64,000 bases of DNA from Eonycteris spelaea (taxonomy: Eukaryota > Chordata > Mammalia > Chiroptera > Pteropodidae), in the NCBI GenBank assembly GCA_003508835.1, contig PUFA01000062.1, forward strand, positions 3,386,001 through 3,450,000, given 5' to 3'. Of this stretch, positions 36,701-49,050 are shown piece after piece. Each line of letters opens with the position of its first letter. Within the stretch, counting starts at the first letter, position 1. The position numbers and the translations under genes are program-made. The notes beneath the pieces were generated by a model, which worked only from the letters and a program-made list of their open reading frames with translations, made no database searches and was not told the origin of the DNA.

Positions 36701-38719
36701 TATAGGATTGGAGTGAAATACTGGTTGATCATTACCACTTTCCTGAGACATGGAGGCATTCCCCCAATCCACCGGGTGCTGTCACCTTTCTCCAGGTCCA
36801 GGACACCCATGACCAACCGCTAAAAGAGCAACTGTTAGAGAGGGAGGGCCACTGCTACCAAACCTGAGTGCCTATTCAGTCCTTCTTATGAAAAGTGTGA
36901 CTATCATCCTTGACATGTTGGGTTTAGTAAAATTAAGTTAAAAATACCATGTCCTCATTCTTGTCTCCTTAGTTATTCAAGAAATGAAATTATTGATAAG
37001 TCAAAGCAAGGCAAATCAAAGCAGGGATTTATCAGATGCTCTGCTTTAAGCTGAATGAGACTTCTTGGTGACATGCATAAGCTGACATTTTCAATTATAA
37101 GTATACTAAGTGTATGTGTCAGCTTTGTAAATGTGATTAGCAAAATATCAATCATATTTTCTATCCAGTCAGCTCTGTTGATAATTGTAGAAGTTTAATT
37201 ATCATAATATTTATTTATTTTTGTCCTAGTTATGCTGCTCTTTTGTTTTTGAATAGAAAATCTTAGAGAAAAACACTACATATCAAAATTATTATAATTA
37301 TAATTACGCACATTAAAAAATTCAATTAGTTATATTATTTGTTGTTAGTTTAGCTGTTATAATTATCAGGAGACATTCCAAACTAGATGATTAAAAACAA
37401 ATATTAATTTTTTGCCTGCTTTTTGAATAATCTTAAACATGTTTGTTATTGTCTGGGTCCCAGTTAATCCTGTGAAATGTGAATGGTTATTACCTGTTAG
37501 ACCAATACAGAAGTCATACTTGAACAGGAGAGGGAAGTAGAAACTGGTAATGTTTCAATAGGGTTAGTCTTGGTTCTTCTGTTTCAATCCTTTGGGAAGT
37601 CTCTGTGTTCTAAAATATTGTGTATTAAATTTGTACATCCATGATAGAGTATGGAATCTCTGAATCTAGTTCACTCCTCCCTGAAGATCAAATTCAACAC
37701 ATTTGAAAGCAGTAAACAATAAGATAACCCTTCATTTTGAAATAATGAATACAAGAGCAATTCATAGTTGTTAAATGGATTTATCATTCATGTTTTATGA
37801 CAACTATATTTTAAAAACTTTTAATGTAATTTTACTTATCTGCAAGAGGCATTTGAAATTATTAATTTTCATTTTAAATGAATGTAGATGTTGACATATA
37901 TTAGTGTCCTGTATTGGTTTAATTCAATTAAAAATATATATTAAATTTACATTTAGATAACATAATTTCAAAGCCCAAGATGTTTACCAATTTGTTCTTT
38001 TATCTTGATTCAAATGTAAGGAGAAGGCATAGCTGAGAAAAGTCAGGGTCCGTAACTTTGTATGTATCAAGGGTCTTCAATTCTCAGCTCAGATCTGTCA
38101 CCTATGCAAACCATCTAAATAAGATAAACCATATTAGAAAAATGAAATATTTATATATTTGTTTGTTTATTTGTTTGTCTATCTATTTTTATCAGAAATA
38201 AGTTTTAGTGATATTTCCGATTAACTGATAAAGCTAGAATAAAAATAATATTTCCTAGGACTTATCTCTAGTAAGCTAAATATCCAGAAATCTGCAGATG
38301 AAATGAAATCTGAAGACAAATACAGAATGACTCTGAAAATTATTTTCAAAGGCTGAACAGTAGAATGTAACACTTTAATATATACCTTAAGAAAGGGTGT
38401 TATTGATAAGTGCCACAAGTAACAAATAGCAAAAAGGAACCTTGGGGAGTTTGAATCTTAGTCTACTCTCTAGAAACATTATAAATTTTTTAACAGTTTA
38501 AAATAATATAGAGCTAACTTATGTGAAAGAAGTATAAAGCCATTAATCAAATGTTTTGTGAGTTGATTTATAATGAAAAAATAAATGGGAATTAATATGA
38601 TTAGAAAAATAAATATTGCTTAAAAAATAAGAAGAGGAAATACTAATATAAACAATTTCTTTAAACTGTATTAGAGAGGAAAATAGTTTAATTTCCAGTA
38701 TTAATCTGTTAATAAATGT
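36701..38719. other. Gene-free AT-rich stretch
   Basis: No gene is seen. A less AT-rich section at 36760-36880 is unassigned. Tracts of TTTG/TATT units lie near 38150-38190. Confidence 0.45.
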
Positions 38720-39085
38720 ATGCAATGATGATTAATTGAGTATTGTCTATATGCCCAGAACTATTTTAGTCACTTATGGTAGAATAATAAACAGTACAAA
38801 GTCTCTGTCCTTCCAAAGTTCATATGAATAAGTAAATATTATATTAATGAACATAAATAAATATAAAATAACCATGCTAAGGGGTGATAAGTGCTATGGA
38901 GAAAACTGAAGCAAGGTAAGTGTAATGAAGGTGACATTTTAAACTTATAGGGGGAAGGATCTTGAAATTCTAAGCTGACACGTGATCATGTTATTTTTTG
39001 CTTCCATGTCTTCACACATTCCATGATAAATATGTGACGAAGGAACCATCTGATCAGAGCCATGAAGAGCCCTTTGCCTTTGGGG
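38720..39085 (-). repeat. L2 LINE 3' region, antisense
   Basis: The plus strand reads 'taattgagtattgtctatat', 'gcccagaactattttagtca', 'aataataaacagtacaaagt', 'ctctgtccttccaaagttca', then 'ggggtgataagtgctatgga' and 'gaaaactgaagcaaggtaag'. This follows antisense L2 from its 3' end inward. Confidence 0.7.
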
Positions 39086-39645
39086 CATGAGATTGTGTGA
39101 TTTCACAGTTATTATGTCACTAACACTGTCAAAGTTGGTTTGTAAGCTAGATCAAATGAGTTACATTAACAACCTTCCATTTTCTGGTAGTGAAGGTATT
39201 TATAAATTTATTAGTCCATTAGTTCTTAAGTGAAGGACTAAAATGTTTCTATCCAGAGAAAGCACTTAAAGTGACAGCAGGAGGGAGTGAGATTAATATG
39301 TAGAGTCATAATCACAAAGAAACTTGGGGAAAAAGTAAGCAGAGGCATAGGCTAAATATTAATAAAAGTTAAAAATAATTTAATTAATGCATGTATCTAC
39401 TAGGATGAACTTTATTTTTCTGAAGACAAGAGATTTCCTGCAATCATGTCAATTTGAAGACATTGACCAGAATCCTTAAAATCTATATCATCATACATTT
39501 ATCCAATGGCAATATTGCAGGTAAAAAGAGCAAAAGAAAAAGACAGTTTTTCACAGATAAGATGAGATTTTTATTGGGCATACAGTCAATTGGGTGTGAG
39601 AGTAGAATAGCTGAAATTTTTCTATGGCAGGGTTATCTTAGAGTT
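39086..39645. other. Gene-free stretch
   Basis: No gene is seen. The 84-codon plus frame (39454-39708) ends inside the following L1 and has no recognisable domain. Confidence 0.4.
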
Positions 39646-39649
39646 GGTA

Positions 39650-40300
39650 TTTATTTAAGAAATAGAATATATACAATTGTAAACTGGTATAAACACAATG
39701 GAAAATAGTACCGAGATTCCTCAAACAATTAAAAACAGAGCTGCCATACGACACAGCAATTCTACTTCTGGGTAGTCATCCAAAGAAAATAAAAACACTA
39801 ATTCCAAAGATATATGCACCCCTATATTTATTGTAGCATTTTTTACAGTAGCCAACATATGGAAGCAACCTAGTGCCTATTGATAGATGAGTGAATGAAG
39901 AAGATGTGAAATATATATGTGTATACACACACACACACACACGGAATATTACTCAACAATAAAAAAGAATTAAATTTTGCCATTTGCAACAACATGGATG
40001 GACATAGAAAGTATTATGCTAAGTGTTATGTCAGATAAAGACAAATACAATATGATTTCGTTTAAATGTAACCCTTAACCCCCACCCCCCCAAAAAAGAA
40101 TAAGCAGAACAAACAGAAACAGATCCATAGATATAGAGAGCAAGTTAATGGTTGCCAGAAGGGAGGGGGTGGAGGGATTGGTGAGATTTAAAAAAAAAAT
40201 TATAAGCAAAAAAAATTTTACAAAAAAAAAGAATGGAATGTACAGTTTTTGATCTCTCTTTTGTTTGTATAACAAAGTAAGTAAATTAATTAAAGAAAAA
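39650..40300 (+). repeat. L1 LINE 3' end
   Basis: L1 landmarks run in order: 'gtataaacacaatggaaaat', 'gagctgccatacgacacagc', 'aattctacttctgggtagtc', 'tgtagcattttttacagtag', 'aacaacatggatggacatag', 'gatccatagatatagagagc', 'aatggttgccagaagggagg'. A CA repeat (39925-39942) and A-rich runs lie within it. The 'tggttgccaga' module and the A-rich end are typical of L1 lineages in bats and carnivores. It is 5'-truncated with no intact ORF. Confidence 0.85.
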
Positions 40301-41000
40301 TATGAAAAAAATGACATTATGAAGAGGTAGGGCCTTATAACAAGTGGCTGACAGATGCTGGGCATCTATATGGACATTATTCGTAACAATTTTAGTGACA
40401 CGAAGCCTCACAGATGTCTGGGTAATCTCTTCATAGGTTGTCCTGCCTATTAGCTCTTAGGTGATTGGTGGGCAACCTACATGGACAAGAGCCAATAAAG
40501 GAAAAAGAAACAATTTCAGGTTGAGTTTTTTAAATAAATTAATTTTTTTTCATAAAATATAGTATCTGCAACTACACACAAGTATTATTTTATTGTTAAT
40601 ATCTTAAAATTTTTTAGAGATCACAAAATATATTATAATAATGCACTTTTAGAAAATATAGGTTCTGTAAATTTTTGGAAATATGGATTGCTTTGTCTTT
40701 ATGTGGTTTTGCAGGTTATTTTCCTATAAAAAAATACCACACATTCATTTCATGATACCTTTCATCACTGTACTCTTTAAAGTAAGAAATATTTCAATTA
40801 CATAAAACAAAAACATTTCTTTAGCATAAAAACTATTCCCCAATTTAATTGAAATAAAAATGTCATCAATTACTTTTGACTTCTGTGCAATCACCATAGG
40901 AGATATATTCAGAAAATAACTATATCAAAAATAGTTGCTTGGTTGAGTCAGTTTAGATTTACAACTGTGTGATAGGTAAATTCATGCATTCTTGCTTAAT
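40301..41000. other. Gene-free AT-rich stretch
   Basis: No gene or clear repeat is visible. Confidence 0.4.
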
Positions 41001-41004
41001 TGGT

Positions 41005-41140
41005 CAGTCCAGTGGGACATTGGTCTCCAAAGTGGGTGTGCAGCCCCTACAAGAGTGTACCACTGGGGTGGGACAGGGCAAGATTATAAATTCCATTTAT
41101 GTTGATTCTGAACTACATGGGAAAAGAATGAAATTTTAAA
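41005..41140. repeat. Possible hAT-type DNA transposon fragment
   Basis: The phrase 'cattggtctccaaagtgggt' followed by 'gtgcagcccctacaag' resembles the terminal inverted repeat and subterminal region of hAT-Charlie elements, which often begin CAGTGGTTCTCAAAGTG. No matching opposite end was found, so this is tentative. Confidence 0.3.
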
Positions 41141-41314
41141 ATATTTAGTATGTGTTCTGACACTTTGACTCTCCTTGTGTCTATCTTCACATACTGCTTG
41201 AAGAGTCTTCAAGGAAGGGTGGATGTTTTGACAGCACGCTCTCATGCTCATTCACTCTCAGTTTATTGTGGGTACTGTAGTTCATACGTTACAAATTCTC
41301 ATTAGTTTTGTTAT

Positions 41315-43030
41315 AACAAAACCAAGATAAAGAAAAAGAAAAGATATTTCATGTTCATGGATTTCAAGGATAAGCATAGTTAAAATGACCATGTTACCTA
41401 AAGCAATATACAGAATTAATGCATTTCCCATCAAAATCCCAATGGCATTTTTTTAAAAGAAATAGAATGAAAAAATCATCAGATATGTATATAACTTTAA
41501 AAGGCCATGAACAGCCAAAGGAATGCTAAGAAAAAATAACAAAGCTGGAAGTATCACACTCTTTGACTTCAAGTTCTACTACAAAGCTACAATAGTCAAA
41601 ACAGCATGGCACTGGCAGAAAAACAGACACACAGAGCAGTTGAATGGAACTGAGAGCCTAGAAATAAACCCATGTCTATATGGGCTACTAATTTGCTGCA
41701 AAGAAGAAAAAATATATACAATAGAGAAAAGAAAATAAATGGTGTTGGGAAAATTGGAAAATTGGAAAGCTACTTGTAAAAGAATGAAACTAGACTGCTG
41801 TTTGACACCATACACAAAAATTAACTTAAAATAAATCACAAAGACCTAAATATAAGATTTGAAACAATAAAATTCATAGAAGAAAACATAAGTACTAAAC
41901 TTATAGACTTTTATCTTAGACAGGATTTTATGAATTTGACCTCGAAAGCAAGATAAGTAAAATAAGTAAACAAAAAAAACAAACAAACAAACAAACAAAT
42001 GGGACTATATTACACTAAAAAGCTTCTGCACAGCAAAATAAACCATCAACAAAACAAAAAGGCAATCAACTGGAAGGGAGGTGTTTGCAAATAATACTTC
42101 CAATAAGGGGCTAATATCCAAAGTAAATAGAGAACTCATACAATGACAACAAAAAACAAAGAATTCTATTAAAAAATGTACAGGGGTCCTGAACAGACAC
42201 TTTTCCCAGAAGACATACAAATGGTGAACAGATATATGTATGAAAAGATGCTCAGCTTCACTAGCCATTAACAAAACAGATCAAAACCACATTGAGATAC
42301 CACCTTGCACCTATTAGAAGAACTATTATCAATAAGATGTAAAATAATAAGTATTGGAGAAGTTGTGGGGAAAAGGGACCCTGATACACTGCTGATGGGG
42401 ATGTAAATTGATATAGCCACTATGGAAAACAGTATGGAGATTCTTCAAAAAATTAAGAATAGAGCTTCATGACCCATAAATTCCTCTTTGGGGTATCTAC
42501 CCCCCAAATTTGAAAACTTTTATTCATAAGGATACATATTCCTCTATGTTCATTGCAGCATTATACATGGTGCCAAGACATTGAAACAAACTGAGTGTGC
42601 TTCAATGGGTGATTAGATAAAGAAGATGTGGTACATATATACAATGAAATACCATTCAGCCGTAAGAAGAGTTGAAACATCATTTGTGAGCACATGAATT
42701 GATCTTCAGAGTATCTTACTAAATGAAATAAGTGAGAGGGAAAAGGATAAGAACCATATGATTTCACTCATGTGAGATATAAAACAGAAAGAAAGAAACA
42801 GACAAAAAACAAAGAAAACAAACTTGGACACAAACAGAGGGGTGGTTACCAGAGGGGAATGCAGTAGATGGAGGATGAAGAGGGAAAGGGAGTTGAGAAG
42901 GAGAATAGACTTTGGGTGTGAGAACACAACACAATATGCAGATAGTGTATTATAGAACTGTATACTTGAAACATTTAATTTTATTAATCAACATCACCAC
43001 AATAAATTTAATAATAAAAATATTTATATA
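41315..43030 (+). repeat. L1 LINE, 5'-truncated, about 1.7 kb
   Basis: This is the longest L1 piece in the window. It holds the DNA for the end of the reverse transcriptase and the carboxy-terminal part of ORF2 (for example codons for [20 protein letters not shown] near 41541-41600), then the 3' UTR and an AATAAA-bearing A/T-rich tail. The coding part is broken by stops; the longest surviving frame is 71 codons at 41523-41738. An AAAC repeat (41967-41999) lies within it. The terminal motif 'ctgtatacttgaaacattta' and 'caccacaataaatttaataa' is one I associate with bat/laurasiatherian L1. Confidence 0.9.
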
Positions 43031-43599
43031 AAAAGGCAACATTTTCAAATAATGTATAAGAATAATTGACTGATTCAGGAGAAACAGAATACCCTAGCCA
43101 AACTTAATATTCTTTTCTGAATTTACATAATTATATATAATATCATATATAACAATGTTTTAGATTATCTAATAATATACAGTAGTCATAATACATACTA
43201 TGTGATATATGATATATAATACTATATATTTTATTGTACTAGAGATTATATTCAGAGTTTGTAGAAATACTTGTAATTTGGTCAATGTAGGCAATGCATT
43301 TTGGTGCATACCTTTCCATTGGATCTACTTACCTTTGTGAGGTATCCTTTTCAGCTCTGACTACTGCTGAAATAAAATATTTATGAAACTTAATTATAAA
43401 GGAATAGTGACGTTTCTATTTTAAATTTTATCATTAATCAAGATTTTTGTGAGAGCAAAAGCCCTCAATACTGTTAATAAATATATATAATGCTATTTGT
43501 TTCACCTATAGCTTATAACTTCTATTTTGTTTATATTTAAATTTGCATATTATATTTGTACAATATAAATTACTATAGTCAAAGTTCTTAATAATGTAT
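43031..43599. other. Gene-free AT-rich stretch between two L1 3' ends
   Basis: It is very AT-rich, including a TA/ATA-rich low-complexity section at 43125-43225. No gene is seen. The flanking L1 copies point toward each other here. Confidence 0.5.
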
Positions 43600-44085
43600 T
43601 AAGGTGACATTCACATAACATAAAATTAACCATTTTAAAGTGAACAATATGGTGACATTTAATACAATGTTGTGCAAACACTATGCCTATCCAGTTCTAA
43701 AATATTTCTGTCACTCCAAAGTAAAGCTTCTCACCAGTTAAATAATTTCTCCCCATGTCTCCCTCTCTAGCCTCTGGAAACCACCAGCTGCATTGGCATT
43801 GTGTCTCTACAGATCTAACTATTCTGGATATTTCATCTGAATGGAATCATATAATATGTGATCTTTGTGTTTGGCTCTTTTTGGCTATTGTGAATAGTCC
43901 TGCTGCCAGCTTCATGTGTGAATATGTGAGTGCCTGTTTTCATTCTGGTGGGCATATACCTAGGAGTGAAATTGTAGGTCATATGGTAACTGTATATGAA
44001 CTTTTTGAGGAATTAACCAAATTGTTTTCCACAGAAACTGTATCATTTTATATTCCCAGAAGTAATGTGTGAGGCTCCAAATTCA
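43600..44085 (-). repeat. L1 LINE 3' region, antisense
   Basis: Antisense L1 landmarks are in order: 'cacataacataaaattaacc', 'attttaaagtgaacaatatg', 'acaatgttgtgcaaacacta', 'ccaccagctgcattggcatt', 'tgaatggaatcatataatat', 'cctaggagtgaaattgtagg' and 'tcatatggtaactgtatatg'. A block normally present between the 'ggctcttt' and 'ttggctattgtgaa' parts is missing, so there is an internal deletion. The 105-codon plus frame (43755-44072) is antisense L1, not a gene. Confidence 0.9.
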
Positions 44086-44089
44086 ATGA

Positions 44090-44639
44090 ACATACTTTAA
44101 AAATAAATGCATATACTTGTGTTAGTGGTGCCTTCCCCAATATTTTTTTACTGTTTAGGAATGAAAATCTGAAATGTTCAAATCCCACTCCAAGGAGAGC
44201 ACTTTGGCTCCATTGGGATGAGTGCATGACTAGGGTATGTTTGGGGATGGTATAGGCCTGGAACACGGTAGGGGTGAGAACCTGGGTCTGACCCTGTTTG
44301 GTCTCAGCTTCTCCCTCTGTAAATGAGAAGTTTCTGCAGTGAGATTGCAGGCTGTCCCTAGGAGCTCATTAAGGCCACTGATCGTTTGTTATTCCTCAGG
44401 CTCTATTATGAAGAGGTTTTACATTTTATTCCTGAGAGGAATGGAAACAAGTCACAATTGAACTTATAAACTGTGAGCAAATTATATTTACTATTTACTT
44501 CTCTCCCTCTCAGTACACTGGTCTGTGTTGCGGTTATCTTACTGTAGGTGCATTTGTTGCTAATGTCTCTTTCTCCCTCTCCCTCCGCCCCCTCCCCATC
44601 TCTCTCTGTCTCTGTTAGGGCACCATGGAATAACACCAA
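44090..44639. other. Gene-free stretch
   Basis: No gene is seen. The part 44270-44400 has faint MIR-like phrases ('gagaacctgggtctgaccct', 'tctccctctgtaaatgagaa'). A CT-rich run lies at 44565-44612. Confidence 0.4.
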
Positions 44640-44890
44640 TCATAACAATATAGAGAAGCTACCTCATGGAGAGCATAAAATACATTATTTCCAAACTTAA
44701 TCTTACTTCTTACTTAAGTCTCATCAGAACCTTGAGTAGGTAGGCATTACAATCTCTCTTTTATAAAGAAGGGATCTAAAACAGTTAATAGAGATTAACA
44801 AACTGCCTAAAGAACAAAGTGAAAAAGTTTAGATTAGAACCCAGTTTTATATGATGTAAACATAACTGCTCTTCTCACTGTACTTCTGCT
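44640..44890 (-). repeat. MIR SINE, antisense
   Basis: Antisense MIR order is visible: 'ttaagtctcatcagaacctt', 'gagtaggtaggcattacaat', 'aaagaagggatctaaaacag', 'ttagattagaacccagtttt' and 'ctgctcttctcactgtactt'. Confidence 0.75.
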
Positions 44891-45679
44891 GGAGAGAAAA
44901 ATTAATATCATGTTTCTTCTAAATTTCTCACCTAATTATTTTCCCCAGCAACATTTTGGCTTGATTTAGCCTTATTAAATAGAGGGTACTGCTGAATTAT
45001 AAATGTCACTAGTTCCCCAAATAAAAAATTCTTTTCTAAAACCCCTTAATAATAATGCTGAAATTATCTGGGAACCTAAGGAGACCCAATCCCTTTGCAC
45101 ACCTTCTTCCTTGAGACAGGTAGGTGAGGATTTGTTTATTGCTTTTCATTTAAATCCATTCTTCTGTAAGATTATACATTTACCTCTGGTCTAGAAAAGC
45201 AGAGATGCTTTAAGCTAGTATGTCTCAGGAGCCTAAGCCCAAATCCCAAGAATAATCATTCTGTATTATACAAGAGCCATGCTCTTATTACATAACCATT
45301 CTACATTTCCCACACTGCATTCCATCAAAGAATTTACCAAGATCAAAAAACCCTAGGGGAGGCTTTAGAAATACAAATTGAAGGGAAGAACAGTAAAACT
45401 TAGTTGCAAAATCATCTTGATCAAGAAATGTGTCAAAGCAGTGAGAATACCACAGACTCAAGCTTTAGAATTCTGAGCAGCAAGTTTTAATGTTATGGCA
45501 ATATAGAATAAGTATATATTATTACCACAAATACCACTATCCAAGCATTGTGCTCATTGTTTATGAGATTCAAAACTAACAGAGGTAAGGAGAAAACTCA
45601 TTTTCAGGAATGCAGTAAGTCAGGGAATGGACTTTCAACACAAATGAATTCACTTACCAAGTCACTGTTGTAATTTAAC
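44891..45679. other. Gene-free stretch
   Basis: No gene or assignable repeat is visible. Confidence 0.4.
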
Positions 45680-45815
45680 TATTTGGCTATTTTCTCCTAT
45701 TGAATGCGAGTTTCTAAAAACAAAGATGAATTATTCTTTATCTTATCATTTCTGACTCCCAGCACCATATCTAACAGGAAGTACTCAATAAAAGTATGAA
45801 GTAATAGATAAAGAA
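45680..45815 (+). repeat. L2 LINE 3' end
   Basis: The L2 terminal block is visible: 'gaatgcgagtttctaaaaac', 'attattctttatcttatcat', 'ctcccagcaccatatctaac', then 'aggaagtactcaataaaagt'. Confidence 0.6.
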
Positions 45816-46624
45816 GCAAAGATAAAATTGCCTCTTAAGGCAAAAGTTTTTATTATGCATATTTAAATGATTTCGCTTTAGATTTAGCTTTTTTCATATG
45901 TAGGCGAGTTTTCCACCATGGTACAACTATAACCACATATTTTAACTTTATAAAGAGCACTGGAAAAATAGAAGACACGCACAGATGACACTTCTGCTCG
46001 CTGCCTTTCTTCTGTTGGCTTCTTAGGCCCACTCTCGCCTTCACCCTGTTCTCTACCTACGCTGCGGGCCTGGAATGGACTGTGTTAATGGGTTCCCTTG
46101 CCCTTGGCTTCTGGTTGGAACAGACCAAGGCAATCATAAGCAAGAGACCAGAGGGCGTTTCCTTCCCTCTGGGTCACAGTAGACTGACTGCACGCCTTTT
46201 TCAGGTGGACTTTGCCAGCCATGTGTCTGTCTCCAGGTTCCCCTAACTGTTCCTTCCATTCACCAATTCAGGCCCCTGGATTTTATGTGCTGCGAAGGAT
46301 TTAACCAATAGTGTTTGGGCTTGATTTATCAATTTTCACTAATACATTATTATTTTTGATTTGTATTAATATAATTCGCTAGGAGCTCTTTAAATTTGTT
46401 ATTTACATTTCTGCAGGAAAAATAACCTGGTTACTGCTAATCTGAAGCCCTCGAACACACACTTGGCCATGTTTCTACATGTCTTTACAAGACAATGTTG
46501 TAAATTTAAGGTTTCTTTGGAATACATAATCTGTCAGTAGGACAAACTGCATTATTTTTTACAAGATTCTATTGTTCTATTGTCCAAATTATACGTAATA
46601 CAATTTCCATTATGCCAAAGTTAT
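45816..46624. other. Gene-free stretch, possible decayed repeat
   Basis: No gene is seen. Positions 46015-46285 are much richer in G+C than the flanks, with phrases ('cccttgcccttggcttctgg', 'ttggaacagaccaaggcaat', 'agagaccagagggcgtttcc') that resemble a dispersed mammalian repeat. I cannot name the family. Confidence 0.35.
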
Positions 46625-46870
46625 TCAGTTTAGTTCAAAATCATGGGCTCTGTAATCAAACTGCCTGGGTTCCAAATCTCTACTCTACTACCTAGCTGAA
46701 ATTATAAAAAAATTTACTTAACTGCTCTTAGTTTTCTCATTCATAATGTGTAAAATAGAATAACACATTTCTTGGGTGCTGGGAAGGCGGAATGTAAAGC
46801 ACTTAGCCCAGTTCCTGGCAAGGGGTAAATGCCTAGTATACGGTCCCTGCTATTATTATTATTTGCAGCA
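46625..46870 (+). repeat. MIR SINE, near full length
   Basis: It is among the best MIR copies here: 'atcatgggctctgtaatcaa', 'actgcctgggttccaaatct', 'tactacctagctgaaattat', 'ctgctcttagttttctcatt', 'aagcacttagcccagttcct' and the terminal 'ggtccctgctattattatta'. Confidence 0.9.
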
Positions 46871-47795
46871 GCATCCTGTCATCATCAGGGAGTGTCAGTG
46901 ATCCATAATTTGCTAAGAACCCCCACTTAAAAATATTTTATAATTATTTCTATGCAAATCTTCCTAAAATGCATCCCATTCTTTTCTGCATTTTTTTTAA
47001 AAGATAAAATCTACTTTATCTACAATAATCTTTAGTGACCAGGATTATTTTAATAGACATTATTATTGATTTATGATACCATTAGCAGATATTAAAATGT
47101 TCTGTCCAGTTCTTTACTAAATGCCAGAAAGAGAGGGAAATTGCTCTATAACCAAGAAAGTATTAAATATCACTTCTAAAAACGTTTCTGGGTTTTCTAT
47201 GAATTATACACTATAAGTGCCATAAAGTGCTATGGATTTGCATGATTTAAGAAGGCTTCATAGATGGAATTTCAGCTAGACCTGGAAAAATGGCCTCGTG
47301 TTTACTAATCCTCAGATGAATTGAATCCATATACACCGTCAGCTCAGGCAGTTTCAGGTGACTGCTCCCAGCAGTCACCTGGGGATAAGCCTATCATGCC
47401 AGAGAAATGGAGGCTAGAAGAGCTTCCTAACAACACCAAGCACGGATTATGCTTTTGGATAAAGTACTTTAGGTGCATGTTCCTAGCACCACACTTTCTC
47501 TCCAAGAAAAGCAAATATTTTCTTTTTCTCCCATCTTAGAGGACAGTACTATGGTGTGCTGGAGAACGAAAGGAGAAAGTACGAAAGAAACATGTTTCAG
47601 GCATGTGGAACAAGCCATAGGATTATTCACTTGTAGGATGATGTTTCAGTTCTCTGCTTTATCAGTGTATATTTAAAATGGATCCCGTGTTTAAGGGTGA
47701 AAGGGTGTTAAGATGACTTGTTAAAAATGTCTGTTTTGCAAGGAACAGAAATAGAAGAATTAAGTTAAAAATCCATATATGAAGTGAGCTTCACA
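46871..47795. other. Gene-free stretch
   Basis: No gene is seen. Frames at 47321-47539 and 47473-47676 overlap and have no recognisable domain. Confidence 0.4.
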
Positions 47796-47844
47796 TAAAA
47801 TTTAAATACTGTTGTTGAGAGTCAACAACAGTATTTAAATTTTA
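47796..47844. repeat. Perfect inverted repeat, 23-bp arms
   Basis: Bases 47796-47818 pair perfectly with 47822-47844 around a three-base centre (GAG, 47819-47821). Part of the right arm (TTTAAATACTGTT) is repeated again in direct orientation just downstream (47841-47853), before an AAAC tract (47855-47886). Confidence 0.95.
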
Positions 47845-47854
47845 AATACTGTTT

Positions 47855-47887
47855 AACAAAACAAACAAACAAACAAACAAACAAAAC
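47855..47887. repeat. AAAC microsatellite
   Basis: It holds about seven AAAC units immediately downstream of the inverted repeat. Confidence 0.9.
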
Positions 47888-48379
47888 CAGAGCTGGAGGC
47901 AGTGGAAGATCAAAGCAGAAGGAGAGGCAGAGAGCACAGCCTGTGCTCCAAAGGAATGCATCTGTGGCCAAACGCTTTGCTCTTTGAGGATGATGGTGGG
48001 GGATTTTAAACCTCCTTTGGTAGTTTTGGAGAAACTCTAAAAATCATTTTTCTAAATTCAGGTTAGGTTGACTGTAAAAGGATTTAACATGTCTGTATCA
48101 AAAAGGCTTTCAGGGATATGAGGATTTTAAAGCACTTGAAATAATCCTGCAGAGCAGGCAAGAATATATCATTACTAGATCTTAATCAAGTAAAAAAGAT
48201 TACTAAGGAATCACACATAATAGTTATAGCTTAATTTATTACATTTGTACTAAAATTATTTACTTAGCAAATTTAAATAATACTTGTGAAAGCAGCTTGT
48301 AAACTTTTTTCAAGAATGTGATGTACTATTTGATTCAGTAATCTGTTGCTTACATTTTTAAGAGTGTTATTTTATCTTT

Positions 48380-48532
48380 TAAGTCAGTCTCTCCTTTTCT
48401 CTTCCTCCTTCCACCTTCCTTCCCTCTCCCTCTCTATCCTTCTCCCCTCAATCATCCCTCCCTCTTTCTTTCTTTCTCTCTCTCTTCCTCCCATTTCTCC
48501 CTCTGTCATTTTTCCCCCTCTGTCTGTGTAGA
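48380..48532. repeat. Pyrimidine-rich (CT) low-complexity tract
   Basis: It is almost pure C/T for about 150 bp on the plus strand, with CCTT, CTTT and CTCC units. The reverse strand frames here read as Arg/Glu/Gly runs and are artefacts of the skew. Confidence 0.9.
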
Positions 48533-48544
48533 AATGTAGAATAA

Positions 48545-48720
48545 CCTGAGTTACAGAGTTTGGTGGTAGAGTCACATAGATCCAGATTCACATTTAATCT
48601 TGACATACTTATTCTGTATGTGTCTTTTGACAAGTCACTTAGCTTCTCTGAGTCTTAGTTTCCTGATTAGTAAGAGGATACTAATGCCTCATTGTTTTGG
48701 TGAAAATTCAATGTGAATAA
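48545..48720 (+). repeat. MIR SINE
   Basis: Landmarks in order are 'tagagtcacatagatccaga', 'cttttgacaagtcacttagc', 'ttctctgagtcttagtttcc' and 'ctaatgcctcattgttttgg'. The A-rich end leads into an AAAC/AAAT/AC composite microsatellite at 48718-48760. Confidence 0.8.
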
Positions 48721-48924
48721 ACAAACAAACAAATAAATAAATAAATAAATACACACACACATTGCTTAACTGTACAAAGCACATAAATACTGTGTAATAT
48801 CTAAAATTTAGTACTTATTAATTCTCTAAACTAATTTTTATAATTATGTTGATAGTTTATATTATGTATTTACTATACAAGCAGTTTAATATATTTTTTT
48901 TAATTTCAATGTTGTAGTCTGGTA

Positions 48925-49050
48925 ATAATGATGATGATGTTCTGTGTACGAGTGAGAAAATTGAGCCTCAGAGATTTCGTTGTTTGCAACTATTAAACAG
49001 AAGAATTGAGACATAAAATTAGGTTATCTAATTCCAAGTAGCAGACTATT
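48925..49050 (-). repeat. MIR SINE fragment, antisense
   Basis: It shows 'gtgagaaaattgagcctcag' and 'agatttcgttgtttgcaact', then 'gaagaattgagacataaaat', as in the middle of an antisense MIR. Confidence 0.55.

Noticed and set aside
43755..44072. A 105-codon plus-strand frame
   Set aside because: It is antisense L1 3' sequence, as shown by the ordered L1 landmarks.
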